Source: Geomonas ferrireducens (GTDB taxonomy: Bacteria > Desulfobacterota > Desulfuromonadia > Geobacterales > Geobacteraceae). Taken from it: a DNA stretch of 64,000 nt. The DNA is taken from assembly GCF_004917065.1 (NCBI RefSeq), contig NZ_SSYA01000002.1, forward strand, positions 285,896 to 349,895, in the 5' to 3' direction. The position numbers and the translations under genes are program-made. The notes beneath the pieces are model-generated. The model saw only the letters and a list, made by a program, of their open reading frames with translations, was not told where the DNA came from and did no database searches. Shown piece by piece: positions 18,226 to 26,642 of this stretch; positions within the stretch are counted from its first letter, which is position 1; every line of letters begins with the position of its first letter.

Positions 18226-19512
18226 ATGAAAAGTCTCCTGGTCCTGGCGTTCCTCATGATTGTGCCCGCTGCCGCTTTCGCGGCGGCTCCCGTCCCGCCG
18301 ACCTATTTCTATCCCTTCGTGAACCCGTACGAGGCGACGGTGATGGAACTTCCCCGCGAGTTCGAGGTTCGGCTTCCAAGCGAGATCCCGGTGCGCGAAT
18401 TCGTGGTGCACCCCTTCCCGAAAAGGCATATCCCTGAGGTGTTCTGGTACGAAAACGGCCTCACCTGCTCCCTCGCCTACCAAGACCGGGAAGCCCCCCT
18501 TGTCTTCCTGATCGCGGGATCGGGCTCGCGCTTCGACGTGCCGCGCATGCTCAAGATGCAGAAAGTCCTCTACAAGGCTGGGTTCCACGTCATCTCGATT
18601 ACGTCCCCAACCCACATGGATTTCGTGGTCAACGCGGCCAGCGGGCTTCCGGGCATCGCGAGTGACGATGCGAAGGACCTTTATCGGGTCATGGAGCTCG
18701 CCTGGCAGAAGGTGCATGGGGATGTGCGGGTGTCTTCCTTCATGCTCGCCGGTTACAGTCTTGGCGGCTTCGATGCCGCCTTCATCGCCAGAATTGACGA
18801 GCGGGAGCACCGCTTCAATTTCAAGCGCGTGCTGCTCATCAACCCGCCGGTCTGCCTTTACGACTCGGTGACCGCCCTGGACCAGCTCCTGGTCGACAAC
18901 GTGCCCGGTGGCATGGACAACTTCGATGCCTGGTTCCGGGGGGTATTCAGCCAGACCATGCAGTTGGCCGAATCCTGGGGACCGGGAGGGCTTAGCGGTG
19001 AATCCATGTACCGTACCTACAAGCGGATGCAGCCAAGCGAGAGCAACCTTGCCGCGTTGATCGGCCTCACCGCACGCATGAACGCGGCGGACATGATCTT
19101 CGCCGCTGACGTCATGAACGGCGGCGGCTACATCGTCCCCAAAAACGTGCGCCTTACCTCGACTACCTCGCTCACCCGTTACGCCATCGTCGCCTACAAG
19201 ACCAGTTTTGCCGATTACTTCAACGAATGGCTCTTACCGCACTACCAGATGAAAGAACCAGGGCTGACCCGCCAGGCGCTCCTGCAGCGCGAGAACCTAC
19301 GGGCGCTGGAACCGTTCCTGAAGGGAAACGCGAAGTTCGGCCTGGTGCACAACGAGGACGATATCATCCTTGTCCCGGGGGACATCGAGTACCTGGAACG
19401 GGTGTTCGGCGACCGGGCATGGATCTTCCCGAGTGGCGGCCACATGGGTAACATGTTCCAGCCCGACGTGGTCTCGGCGATAACCGGCTTTCTAAAGGGT
19501 AAGGAGGAGTGA
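18226..19512 (+). CDS. Secreted alpha/beta hydrolase-like protein
   Basis: The 428-residue protein begins with a signal peptide (SLLVLAFLMIVPAAAFA). The region PLVFLIAGSGSRFD looks like the oxyanion-hole strand and GYSLGGFD like the nucleophile elbow with Ser as nucleophile. A late GHMGN could supply the His of the triad and NEDDIIL the acid. These point to a periplasmic alpha/beta hydrolase, possibly an esterase or lipase-like enzyme. The gene sits between a TAXI protein and MlaA, overlapping the mlaA ribosome site, so a lipid-related role is a reasonable guess. A GCGGAGG site precedes the ATG. Confidence 0.78.
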   Translation: MKSLLVLAFLMIVPAAAFAAAPVPPTYFYPFVNPYEATVMELPREFEVRLPSEIPVREFVVHPFPKRHIPEVFWYENGLTCSLAYQDREAPLVFLIAGSGSRFDVPRMLKMQKVLYKAGFHVISITSPTHMDFVVNAASGLPGIASDDAKDLYRVMELAWQKVHGDVRVSSFMLAGYSLGGFDAAFIARIDEREHRFNFKRVLLINPPVCLYDSVTALDQLLVDNVPGGMDNFDAWFRGVFSQTMQLAESWGPGGLSGESMYRTYKRMQPSESNLAALIGLTARMNAADMIFAADVMNGGGYIVPKNVRLTSTTSLTRYAIVAYKTSFADYFNEWLLPHYQMKEPGLTRQALLQRENLRALEPFLKGNAKFGLVHNEDDIILVPGDIEYLERVFGDRAWIFPSGGHMGNMFQPDVVSAITGFLKGKEE

Positions 19513-19514
19513 CC

Positions 19515-20339
19515 ATGAAAAGACACGCCCCCTGCAAAGTTTCCTATAACATGCGCGGCCGGCGGGGCGGGGGACGCACTCGTCTTCTCGTCGTTGCGGC
19601 AGGCGCCATCCTGGCGGCAGGCTGCAGCACCCTTCCCGTGACGACCGGGCCCATGGAGCCGCCGCTGCGCCGCTACGAGGATTTCGTGAAGCCGGGACAG
19701 CCCAACATGCTTGAAGTGAAGGACTCCGTCGAGGGGTTCAACCGGGGGAGCTACCGCTTCAACTACTACTTCGACGAGTACCTGTACCGCCCGGTGGTGC
19801 GCGGCTACGAGATCATCATGCCCGATTACCTGGAGGACCGCGTTTCGGACGCCATCGACAACCTCAACGAAATAACCAACTTGACTAACAACCTGTTCCA
19901 GTTCAAATTGAAGGCCGCCGGGGTCACGGTGAGTCGCTTCGTGATCAACTCGACGGTGGGCGTCGCCGGGCTTTGGGACCCTGCCACCCGCTTCGGCCTG
20001 AAGCGCCAGACCGATGACTTCGGGCTCACGCTCGGGCACTACGGAACCGGCGACGGTTCCTACCTCATGCTCCCGGTGTTCGGCGCGTCCAACGTCCGGG
20101 ATACCACCGGGCTTGTGGCCGACCTTGCCACCTTCAATTACATCGGCCCAATCGCCTGGGTGAACGACAGCACCGCCACCTGGGTCTATTCCGGCGTCTA
20201 CGCAGTCGACCGCAGGCACCGCACCCCGTTCAGGTACCGCCAGACCGGCTCACCGTTCGAGTACGAGCTGATCAGGACCCTCTACACGATGAAGCGCGAC
20301 TTTGACATCGAGCAGACCAAAACAAAGGACGTAAAGTGA
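19515..20339 (+). CDS. mlaA: MlaA (VacJ) family lipoprotein
   Basis: The 274-residue protein has a long basic N-terminus and a lipoprotein signal ending in LAAGC. The MlaA domain follows, with EGFNRGSYRFNYYFDEYLYRP, FVINSTVGVAGLWDPATRFGL and the DDFGLTLGHYGTGDGSYLMLPVFG core. MlaA sits in the outer membrane and removes misplaced phospholipids from the outer leaflet, passing them to MlaC and the MlaFEDB ABC complex, which is not in this window. I use ATG 19515, 7 bases after an AAGGAGG site. The upstream stop is at 19510-19512, so the gene follows the hydrolase directly. Confidence 0.93.
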   Translation: MKRHAPCKVSYNMRGRRGGGRTRLLVVAAGAILAAGCSTLPVTTGPMEPPLRRYEDFVKPGQPNMLEVKDSVEGFNRGSYRFNYYFDEYLYRPVVRGYEIIMPDYLEDRVSDAIDNLNEITNLTNNLFQFKLKAAGVTVSRFVINSTVGVAGLWDPATRFGLKRQTDDFGLTLGHYGTGDGSYLMLPVFGASNVRDTTGLVADLATFNYIGPIAWVNDSTATWVYSGVYAVDRRHRTPFRYRQTGSPFEYELIRTLYTMKRDFDIEQTKTKDVK

Positions 20340-20359
20340 TCTAGAAGCAGGAGGAAGCG

Positions 20360-21328
20360 TTGCTCAGGTTTTTCCAGTCCATCTTCCGCCGCCCCCGGAA
20401 AGAAGGGGGCGGCATCCCCGATTCCCTCGTCATAAAAGCCATCGAGCGGGCCGTGGACGGCACCGATCCCTGGATTCGGGCCGTCTCCGGTTATCGCAAA
20501 AAGCTCCGCCCAGCGGTGCTGCATGCCATCGAGCACGTCGTCTCCCTCGTGGACGGTACCGCTTCCCCGCTTTCGCTGGATGTGGCCTCCTACGACCGCG
20601 ATCCCTACCTGCACACCTATTTCATCTCGACAAGCGAGCTGCGGAAATTCCTGGAGCAGGAGCCGAGCCTGGCCGAACTGCGCGAAAGGCACGGCATGCG
20701 CCACGGCGCAACCGGGCTTCTGCTCATGCAAAAGAGGGAGCGGGTTGGACTTGGCGCGGAGATTTCCGGCGACCTCATCTTGAAGGATGTGCCGCAGGTG
20801 TCGGTCAGCTTCGAGGCGCACCGCCTCATGGACGTGAGCGGGAAGGAGGAGGAGACTCGGTACCAGTTGAAGCGCCGCGCCTACGATCACCTGTTGCGCA
20901 TTGCCCTTGGCAGGATCGCCGAGGTCAAGACCAGGCGCGGCGCGCTGGAAAAGCACCGCGCCCTGCTGAACTCGAAGCTGTCACTTTTGCAGCGCGAGGG
21001 GTGGGGCTTCGATCCCACTACCGGTGAGAAGCCGAATGTAGCCGAGGTGGAGAAAAACCTCGCCGAAATCGAGGCGAGGCTTCTGGAAATAGGTAAGGAC
21101 GACAAGATGCTCGAGGTCTATCTCGGGGTGGTGGCCGACGTGCTTGGCCATGCCGAGGAGCACCTCTGGGTCGACAGGGAGACCTTGGTGGTCGACCGCA
21201 TGGGAATCAAGCGCAAGGAGGTCTCCGTGGATGCGCGGGAGGTCCAGTTGGATGTACTGGGGGATGCGGAAGGGAGGAGGCTCGTGGTCGCGCTGGTCAC
21301 CATCGCTGGTACGGCCGGCGGCGCCTAG
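20360..21328 (+). CDS. Conserved-looking protein of unknown function with coiled-coil region
   Basis: I do not recognise this 322-residue protein. It starts at a TTG 6 bases after CAGGAGGA, 20 bases past mlaA. There is no signal peptide or membrane helix. The N-terminal half contains PAVLHAIEHVVSLVDG and a mixed alpha/beta region. Residues about 190-255 are strongly charged and helical with long Lys/Glu/Leu heptads, so a coiled coil is likely. Codon use and spacing suggest a genuine gene in the mlaA operon, and its product is probably cytoplasmic. Confidence 0.8.
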   Translation: MLRFFQSIFRRPRKEGGGIPDSLVIKAIERAVDGTDPWIRAVSGYRKKLRPAVLHAIEHVVSLVDGTASPLSLDVASYDRDPYLHTYFISTSELRKFLEQEPSLAELRERHGMRHGATGLLLMQKRERVGLGAEISGDLILKDVPQVSVSFEAHRLMDVSGKEEETRYQLKRRAYDHLLRIALGRIAEVKTRRGALEKHRALLNSKLSLLQREGWGFDPTTGEKPNVAEVEKNLAEIEARLLEIGKDDKMLEVYLGVVADVLGHAEEHLWVDRETLVVDRMGIKRKEVSVDAREVQLDVLGDAEGRRLVVALVTIAGTAGGA

Positions 21329-21500
21329 ATTCCTGAGGAATATGCTGCGAGTGTTGTCGGATATTCTCTAGTCTTTTTGGGTACAATCTTTTTGATGACG
21401 TGAAATCAGCCTGTTACGGGTTGGCATGCCTGATGCTCATATCAAGGCAGGTAGCGCGGATGTCGCTACATAAAACCAACTCAGAACAGGAGGATTTACT

Positions 21501-21812
21501 ATGAAACGCAAACTGGCAGTGTTGATGGCGGTATCCCTTTTCTCGGCAGCGGTTCCGGTGTGGGCGGAAAACACGACCACCCACGACATGATGCATCAGC
21601 ATCAGGCAGGCGACGCCAACTGCGAGCGGGACTGCGCTCTTCTTATCAAGGACTGCAACAACCAAGTAGACAGCATCCAGGACAGGATCAGAAAACTTCA
21701 GACGGCCATCAACGAGAAGGGTGCCAACACTTACACCCGCGATGAGCTGAGGATCCTGAACCAGAAGCTCCAGGAGGCCAACGAGACGCTGCGTCAGCTC
21801 ACGAAGCACTAG
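21501..21812 (+). CDS. Small periplasmic helical protein
   Basis: The 103-residue product has a signal peptide (LAVLMAVSLFSAAVPVWA) and a mature part of about 80 residues made of two charged helices. A His/Met-rich start (TTHDMMHQHQ) and three cysteines in CERDCALLIKDC suggest metal or redox binding, or disulfides. The helical pairing recalls small periplasmic chaperones, but I recognise no family. It has its own AGGAGG site and a strong terminator, so it is probably a single transcription unit. Confidence 0.82.
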   Translation: MKRKLAVLMAVSLFSAAVPVWAENTTTHDMMHQHQAGDANCERDCALLIKDCNNQVDSIQDRIRKLQTAINEKGANTYTRDELRILNQKLQEANETLRQLTKH

Positions 21813-21857
21813 AGGGGCGATAGCCGCCTCCAAAGTGATCGATGAGATCAGGATAAG

Positions 21858-21888
21858 AAAGGGCCCGCTTCGATAGAGGCGGGCCCTT
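21858..21888. terminator. Bidirectional terminator between convergent genes
   Basis: A hairpin with AAAGGGCCCGC and GCGGGCCCTT arms separates the plus-strand gene ending at 21812 from the minus-strand gene ending at 21935. T-rich bases follow on both strands. Confidence 0.9.
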
Positions 21889-21934
21889 CTGTTTTCATGC
21901 CGTCGCGACGTGGTGCCGCGGCGCTAAGTAAAGC

Positions 21935-22858
21935 TTACTGCACCACAACGAAACCGGTGCCGGAGTCGGCTTCCACGATGTTTCCGTTTCCGGTGAAGGT
22001 GATGCGCGCCCGGGTTCCGTTGCTCCCGGAGCAAAGGAGAACCCCTGCATCCGGCTCGTAAGAGAGGTAAGAGGTGGTTATGGGTGTTATCGTGCTGATG
22101 ACGACATAGCCATTGACTGAATCGTAGTAAGTGCCGCTCAAGGTGAGCGAAGTGCCGTTGGTGGTCTCGGTAACCACCATCTGATAGTTGGACAGGCCGT
22201 AGGTTCTCTGGGCGATGTTGTCGGTCAACAGCATGTTTAGGGTCGTGGTGCTGGTATAACCAGAGACAGACACAACGACGGTTCCCGACATGGCCACGTT
22301 TTCACCGACCGCGCTGGCAGTGAGCCCAGTGAATGTCATACGGAATCTGGAAAACGCCCCGGTGGACTGGTTGTAGGTGGCGGAAAAACTCACCGTTCCG
22401 TCGACCACGGCGGAATCGATGTCACTCTTGTAGGCGTTGTAGACGATGGTACCGCTGGCTGCACCACTGTCGCTTGCCGTGAAGGCATAGCTGAACGAGC
22501 CGCTGTAGCCGTAGACGGTGTCCTGGACGGAGGCGGAGGCCGATGCGACTTTGGCCGTCTGCTTTTGTGCAGGGGGCAGGGAAGCCATGCTGTCTTGAAG
22601 GGTCTGCACCACTTCATGGAGCATCGGCTGGTTTGGCGCTGATGCTGTATTCGTCGTTTTCAGCATCCCGAACGAGGTGGCAAGCTCCCCCCCCGAGTAG
22701 GCTCCCACGGCAATCGCCTTCGCGTTGGCCGGTGTGATCTCGGCCTGGGCTGTGTTGCCGGTGTAGCCGGTAGGAGCAGTGGGGCCGTTATCGCTGCTTC
22801 CGCCACCACAACCCGCCATCAAAGACAACAACGCTGCCACCAAAAATCTTCTGATCAT
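21935..22858 (-). CDS. Lipoprotein of unknown function, beta-rich
   Basis: The 307-residue product has a lipoprotein signal ending in LMAGC followed by GGGSSDNGP, then a Ser/Thr/Gly-rich body with repeated short strands (VQDTVYGYSGSFSYAF, VSFSATYNQSTGAF, TLSGTYYDSVNGYV). That pattern suggests a beta-sandwich or beta-helix exposed in the periplasm or on the surface. It has AGGAGGC before its ATG and stands alone between two terminators. No enzyme motif is visible. Confidence 0.85.
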   Translation of the reverse strand: MIRRFLVAALLSLMAGCGGGSSDNGPTAPTGYTGNTAQAEITPANAKAIAVGAYSGGELATSFGMLKTTNTASAPNQPMLHEVVQTLQDSMASLPPAQKQTAKVASASASVQDTVYGYSGSFSYAFTASDSGAASGTIVYNAYKSDIDSAVVDGTVSFSATYNQSTGAFSRFRMTFTGLTASAVGENVAMSGTVVVSVSGYTSTTTLNMLLTDNIAQRTYGLSNYQMVVTETTNGTSLTLSGTYYDSVNGYVVISTITPITTSYLSYEPDAGVLLCSGSNGTRARITFTGNGNIVEADSGTGFVVVQ

Positions 22859-23032
22859 GCTTGCCTCCTGGATGAATTTTAGGAATCATTCAAATATATT
22901 AATAGTGTTGGGTTGTCAACCCTTAATGTCGCATAATAAGCGTGCATGCAGGCAAAATGGGTTGGCATTGGCTGTCTCCCGCACGTGGTTTCGGCGCCGA
23001 ACACCCCTGCGGCAGAGCCGGCACGCACAAAG

Positions 23033-23069
23033 AAAGGGCTCCGCCAGATTAAAACGGAGCCCTTTTTTT
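23033..23069 (-). terminator. Terminator of the multiheme cytochrome gene
   Basis: A hairpin with AAAGGGCTCCG and CGGAGCCCTTT arms lies 41 bases beyond the cytochrome stop. A run of seven T follows on the plus strand and CTTTCTTT on the minus strand, so it can stop transcription either way. Confidence 0.88.
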
Positions 23070-23109
23070 CCTGTTCGCCTGATGCGACCGCTTCAGCGGC
23101 CACCCCGCG

Positions 23110-24981
23110 CTATCGCTGCTTCAGTAACGACTTAGCGAGATCAAGGTTGTGGTAGGCGACGGCCCGCAGCCGGGCTCCCTCAGCATCCTTGCGGTTGGCG
23201 ATCTGCGCCAGGAAAGCGTCGAGTTCCTTACGCGCGGCGTCGGTCTGCTTTTTGTCGTAGGGAAGCGAGAAGTCGATCCCCTTCACGTCCCAGGCATTCA
23301 TGGGGAGCAGGGTGAAGGGGGCGAAATCTTCCAGCTTCCGGTTCCCCGCCGGTTCCGGTTTTTCCCAGGTCTGATCGGTGAACCTCAGCCCATCCTTGTC
23401 GGCAAGCACCGTATAGCTTCCCTTGAAAGCCTTCTTAACGTCGGTCTTCTCGAAGTAGTTCCAGGCCGATTTACCCACCTGCACCGCGGAGTCATGACAC
23501 GTCCCGCAACCGCGCGCTTTGCCCAGGGCATGGCTCATCTTGTCCATCTGTACCCAAAGTATCGCCTTGTTGCCTGACGGGAGACCGCCGCGCGTTCCGA
23601 CACCGATGTAGGCATCGTTCACATCGCGCGCGCCGCGCACCGCCTCGAAAGAGGATGGCTCGCCGATGGCCGTATTCCCGGGTATCTGCCGTTTCGGGAT
23701 CTCGCGGAACAAAAGCCCCGTCGGCGCGAGTTCCATGGTCTGGTTCATAACCGCCATGGGGTAAGGTTTGACGCCGATCCAGCGCCCGTCGGCGTTCTTG
23801 ATGATGGTGGGGAGGTCACGGGTGCCGTAATACTCCTTGTGCTTGCCGTACGGGGTTTCGGTTCCGAAGGTGACGCCTGGTCCCCAGAAGGTGTACTGGT
23901 AGGCGCCGACCACGGTGACATGACAGGCGGCACAGTCCACCTTCCCGTGAGGGGACGCTTCAACGGCCTTGACGATTTCAGCATGGCACGTTTTGCAGGA
24001 ACTCCGTACCTGTTCGGAACCCAAGTGGCCGAATTTGTGATTCGTGGGCTTGTGGCAGTCGGTGCAGGTGACGCCGGCCTTGAAGTGCGCCTCCTGCGGA
24101 AGGTTCGGCGGGAAGGAATAATCGCCGCGGAAATACCCGGCGCCGCGCCTGCGGTCCATGGGACCCGCGTGACAGATGGTGCCGCGACCGCCGCCGTAGC
24201 AACTGGTCGTGTCGGGACGGCCGAAGCGGTGGCTGCCGGTGCCTGCGTGCGGCTTGTAGTGGCAGTCGTTGCACCCTGCGTGGCACATGTTGCAGGCGCG
24301 GTTCGATGCGTCGTTTTGAGCCTCGGAGTAGGGGACCGCGGTCTGCTTTTTCAGGTTGTCGTAGTTCTGTCCGAACCACATGCCGCAGTTCTGCGGGCCG
24401 GGGAGTTTCTCGGACCAACTGCGGAACGCTCTCTGGTGCTTGTTCAACCCCATCTCTGAATTTGCATAATCCTTCACCTCCTGCTCATGGCACCTGCCGC
24501 AGGTCTTGCGCGCGACGTCCGGGGAAAAGGCGAAGGTCTTTGGATCACGGTCCTGCCAGTGAAGCCCCGTAGCCGCTTTGGCCCCCGCAGCCGCAAGTTT
24601 CGCCGGGTCCCCTTCCGGGATCAACGCTTCCATGTCAGACGAGCGCGGCAGAAGGGCCTTCGTCGCCCCTGCCGTCTGCCGGGACAGCGCCTCACCCTTG
24701 ACCTTGGGGCCCACCCCAACCACGAAGGGGCGCAGCATGCCGCGATGCGCCGCTTCCTTGTCCTTTTCCTTTCCCTCGCCCAAATGGCAGTCCACGCAGG
24801 TAGCCCCCGGCATGTTCACCTCGAGATCAACCTGTGCCGGGTCAAGGTACATCGACTCGGCGCCCAGCGCCTTCAACCTGGCCTTGTCACTGTGACACAC
24901 CACGCACTGGGAGTCCGCATCGTAACCCCACACCTGGGCCGACACGATCAGAGACAGTACGACGAACGCTGCGACTTTCAT
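23110..24981 (-). CDS. Multiheme c-type cytochrome, at least nine hemes
   Basis: The 623-residue protein has a signal peptide and nine CXXCH heme-attachment motifs, near residues 26, 62, 161, 230, 237, 306, 329, 350 and about 500. Between the fifth and sixth lies an unusual C-X8-CH (CYGGGRGTICH, residues 261-271) that could hold a tenth heme. Spacing is dense at 230-354 and sparse at both ends, which implies a central heme core with large flanking domains. There is no lipobox, so a soluble periplasmic protein is likely. It probably takes part in respiratory or extracellular electron transfer, but partners and substrate are unknown. It stands alone, divergent from the macAB operon. Confidence 0.92.
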   Translation of the reverse strand: MKVAAFVVLSLIVSAQVWGYDADSQCVVCHSDKARLKALGAESMYLDPAQVDLEVNMPGATCVDCHLGEGKEKDKEAAHRGMLRPFVVGVGPKVKGEALSRQTAGATKALLPRSSDMEALIPEGDPAKLAAAGAKAATGLHWQDRDPKTFAFSPDVARKTCGRCHEQEVKDYANSEMGLNKHQRAFRSWSEKLPGPQNCGMWFGQNYDNLKKQTAVPYSEAQNDASNRACNMCHAGCNDCHYKPHAGTGSHRFGRPDTTSCYGGGRGTICHAGPMDRRRGAGYFRGDYSFPPNLPQEAHFKAGVTCTDCHKPTNHKFGHLGSEQVRSSCKTCHAEIVKAVEASPHGKVDCAACHVTVVGAYQYTFWGPGVTFGTETPYGKHKEYYGTRDLPTIIKNADGRWIGVKPYPMAVMNQTMELAPTGLLFREIPKRQIPGNTAIGEPSSFEAVRGARDVNDAYIGVGTRGGLPSGNKAILWVQMDKMSHALGKARGCGTCHDSAVQVGKSAWNYFEKTDVKKAFKGSYTVLADKDGLRFTDQTWEKPEPAGNRKLEDFAPFTLLPMNAWDVKGIDFSLPYDKKQTDAARKELDAFLAQIANRKDAEGARLRAVAYHNLDLAKSLLKQR

Positions 24982-25112
24982 ACAATCCTCCTTGATACAG
25001 ACATAGATTTCCTCTGTGCCTGGGGGGAGATGTTACAGCGAATTCCCCAGTTGGCAATACGGAAACTGTTCCAGTGAAGACCTGCTGCGACGCAGAGTAA
25101 AGTTTTGTAAAA

Positions 25113-25125
25113 AACGGTAACCGTT
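25113..25125. promoter_or_regulatory. Palindrome over a TTGACA box upstream of the OMF-macAB operon
   Basis: AACGGTAACCGTT is a 13-bp palindrome whose right arm overlaps TTGACA at 25124-25129. A repressor bound here could block the -35 region. No matching -10 at ideal spacing is visible, so promoter assignment is tentative. Confidence 0.45.
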
Positions 25126-25209
25126 GACATTTCAATTCTTTACAACGCCGTAATGCCATTGTCGCTATACTGGGCTGGCTTTTAAACGAACGATTACCTA
25201 GAGGATGAG

Positions 25210-26637
25210 ATGAAGACTTCAACGCTGGATCGCGCTGTTATTGCGTGCGCCGCCATGGGCCTCGTGGGGTGCGCCACCGTCGGCCCGAATTACGTCACCC
25301 CTGCGGTGAAGACGCCCGCCACCTGGCAGCAGCTTGATGCCAAGGGAAGCACGCGCACCACCGGGGGGGAGAACTACGACCTGAGCCGATGGTGGCTCTC
25401 GCTGGATGACCCGCTTCTTTCAGAGCTGATCGAGAAGGCGCTTTCGGCAAGCCCGGACCTGCGCAGCGCGCAGGCGAAACTGCGCGAGTCACGCGCTCGG
25501 CGCTCGGTGGCTGCCGCGGACCGGTATCCCGGCGTCACCGCATCGGGAAGCGCCACGCGCAGCCGCTCCAGCGAAAAGTCCGGTAGCGGCGCCACGGCAA
25601 ATCTGTTCAGCGCCGGGTTCGACGCGAGCTGGGAGCTCGACATCTTCGGAGGGGTGCGCCGCGGCGTCGAGGCGGCAAGCGCGGACCTCGAGGCGAGCAC
25701 CGCCTCGCTTGAGGACGTACAGGTGACCCTGGCGGCCGAGGTGGCCCAGAGCTACCTGGAGCTGCGCACCCTGCAGAAGAGGCTTGGCATCGCCCGTGAC
25801 AACCTGGCGAGCCAGTCTGAGACGCTGCAGCTTACCGAGTGGCGTTCCCAGGCGGGGCTGGTAAGCGTACAGGACGTGGAGCAGGCGCACAGCAACCGGG
25901 AGCAGACGAAGGCCCAGATCCCGGCGCTCGAGACGAGTCTTGCCGAGGCGGAGCATCGCCTTGAGCTCCTTCTGGGGGAAACGCCGGGAACCCTTCGGGA
26001 AAGGCTCGCCGCGGTACGGGAACTCCCCGCCCTTCCAGCCGAGGTCGCGGTGGGCATCCCGGCGGAGACGCTGCGCCAGCGTCCCGACGTAAGGGGCGCG
26101 GAGCGGAAACTCGCGGCAGAGACAGCTCGGGTGGGTGTCGCCGAGGCGGCCCGCTACCCGTCCCTCAAGCTTTCCGGCTCCATCGGAGTCGAGGCGCTAA
26201 CCGCAGGCGGGCTCTTCGGCGCGTCGGCGGCCAAATCATCGATCCTCGGCGGGATCACCGCTCCGGTCTTCGATGCCGGCAAGCTGCGCGCTCAGGTGGA
26301 AATCCAGGACGCGGTGCGTGAACAGGCGTTGGTCGCCTACCAGCAGTCGGTGCTGACCGCATTGCAGGAAGTGGAGAACGCGCTGGTATTGCTGTCGCGA
26401 AACCAGGAACGTGAGATGGCCCTTTCGACTGCGGTGACGGCGGCGCGCAGTGCGGCGGAAATGGCGCGGCAGCGCTACGGAGCGGGCCTCATCGACTTCC
26501 AGTCCGTGGTCGACACCGAACGAAACGTGTTGAGTGTAGAGGACACCCTTGCCGCGACCCGCGGCGACAGGCTCCAGTCCCTGGTCGCGCTGTACAAGGC
26601 ACTCGGTGGCGGCTGGCGCCACGAAGGAGAACAATAA
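25210..26637 (+). CDS. Outer-membrane efflux channel lipoprotein (third, NodT-type)
   Basis: The 475-residue protein has a lipoprotein signal ending in LVGC and ATVGPNYVTP, a common start for NodT-type channels. Both outer-membrane-factor repeats are present, including ELDIFGGVRRGVEAA and RQRYGAGLIDFQSVVDTERNVLSVED. It begins the operon that also encodes the MacA-type adaptor and MacB-type transporter, so it is the dedicated duct of that pump. It is clearly divergent from the other two channels in the window. A GAGGATGAG site precedes the ATG. Confidence 0.94.
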   Translation: MKTSTLDRAVIACAAMGLVGCATVGPNYVTPAVKTPATWQQLDAKGSTRTTGGENYDLSRWWLSLDDPLLSELIEKALSASPDLRSAQAKLRESRARRSVAAADRYPGVTASGSATRSRSSEKSGSGATANLFSAGFDASWELDIFGGVRRGVEAASADLEASTASLEDVQVTLAAEVAQSYLELRTLQKRLGIARDNLASQSETLQLTEWRSQAGLVSVQDVEQAHSNREQTKAQIPALETSLAEAEHRLELLLGETPGTLRERLAAVRELPALPAEVAVGIPAETLRQRPDVRGAERKLAAETARVGVAEAARYPSLKLSGSIGVEALTAGGLFGASAAKSSILGGITAPVFDAGKLRAQVEIQDAVREQALVAYQQSVLTALQEVENALVLLSRNQEREMALSTAVTAARSAAEMARQRYGAGLIDFQSVVDTERNVLSVEDTLAATRGDRLQSLVALYKALGGGWRHEGEQ

Positions 26638-26642
26638 AACCG

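Noticed and set aside
22946..23155. Plus-strand ORF of 69 codons between the lipoprotein and cytochrome genes
   Set aside because: It spans the bidirectional terminator and has no ribosome site.
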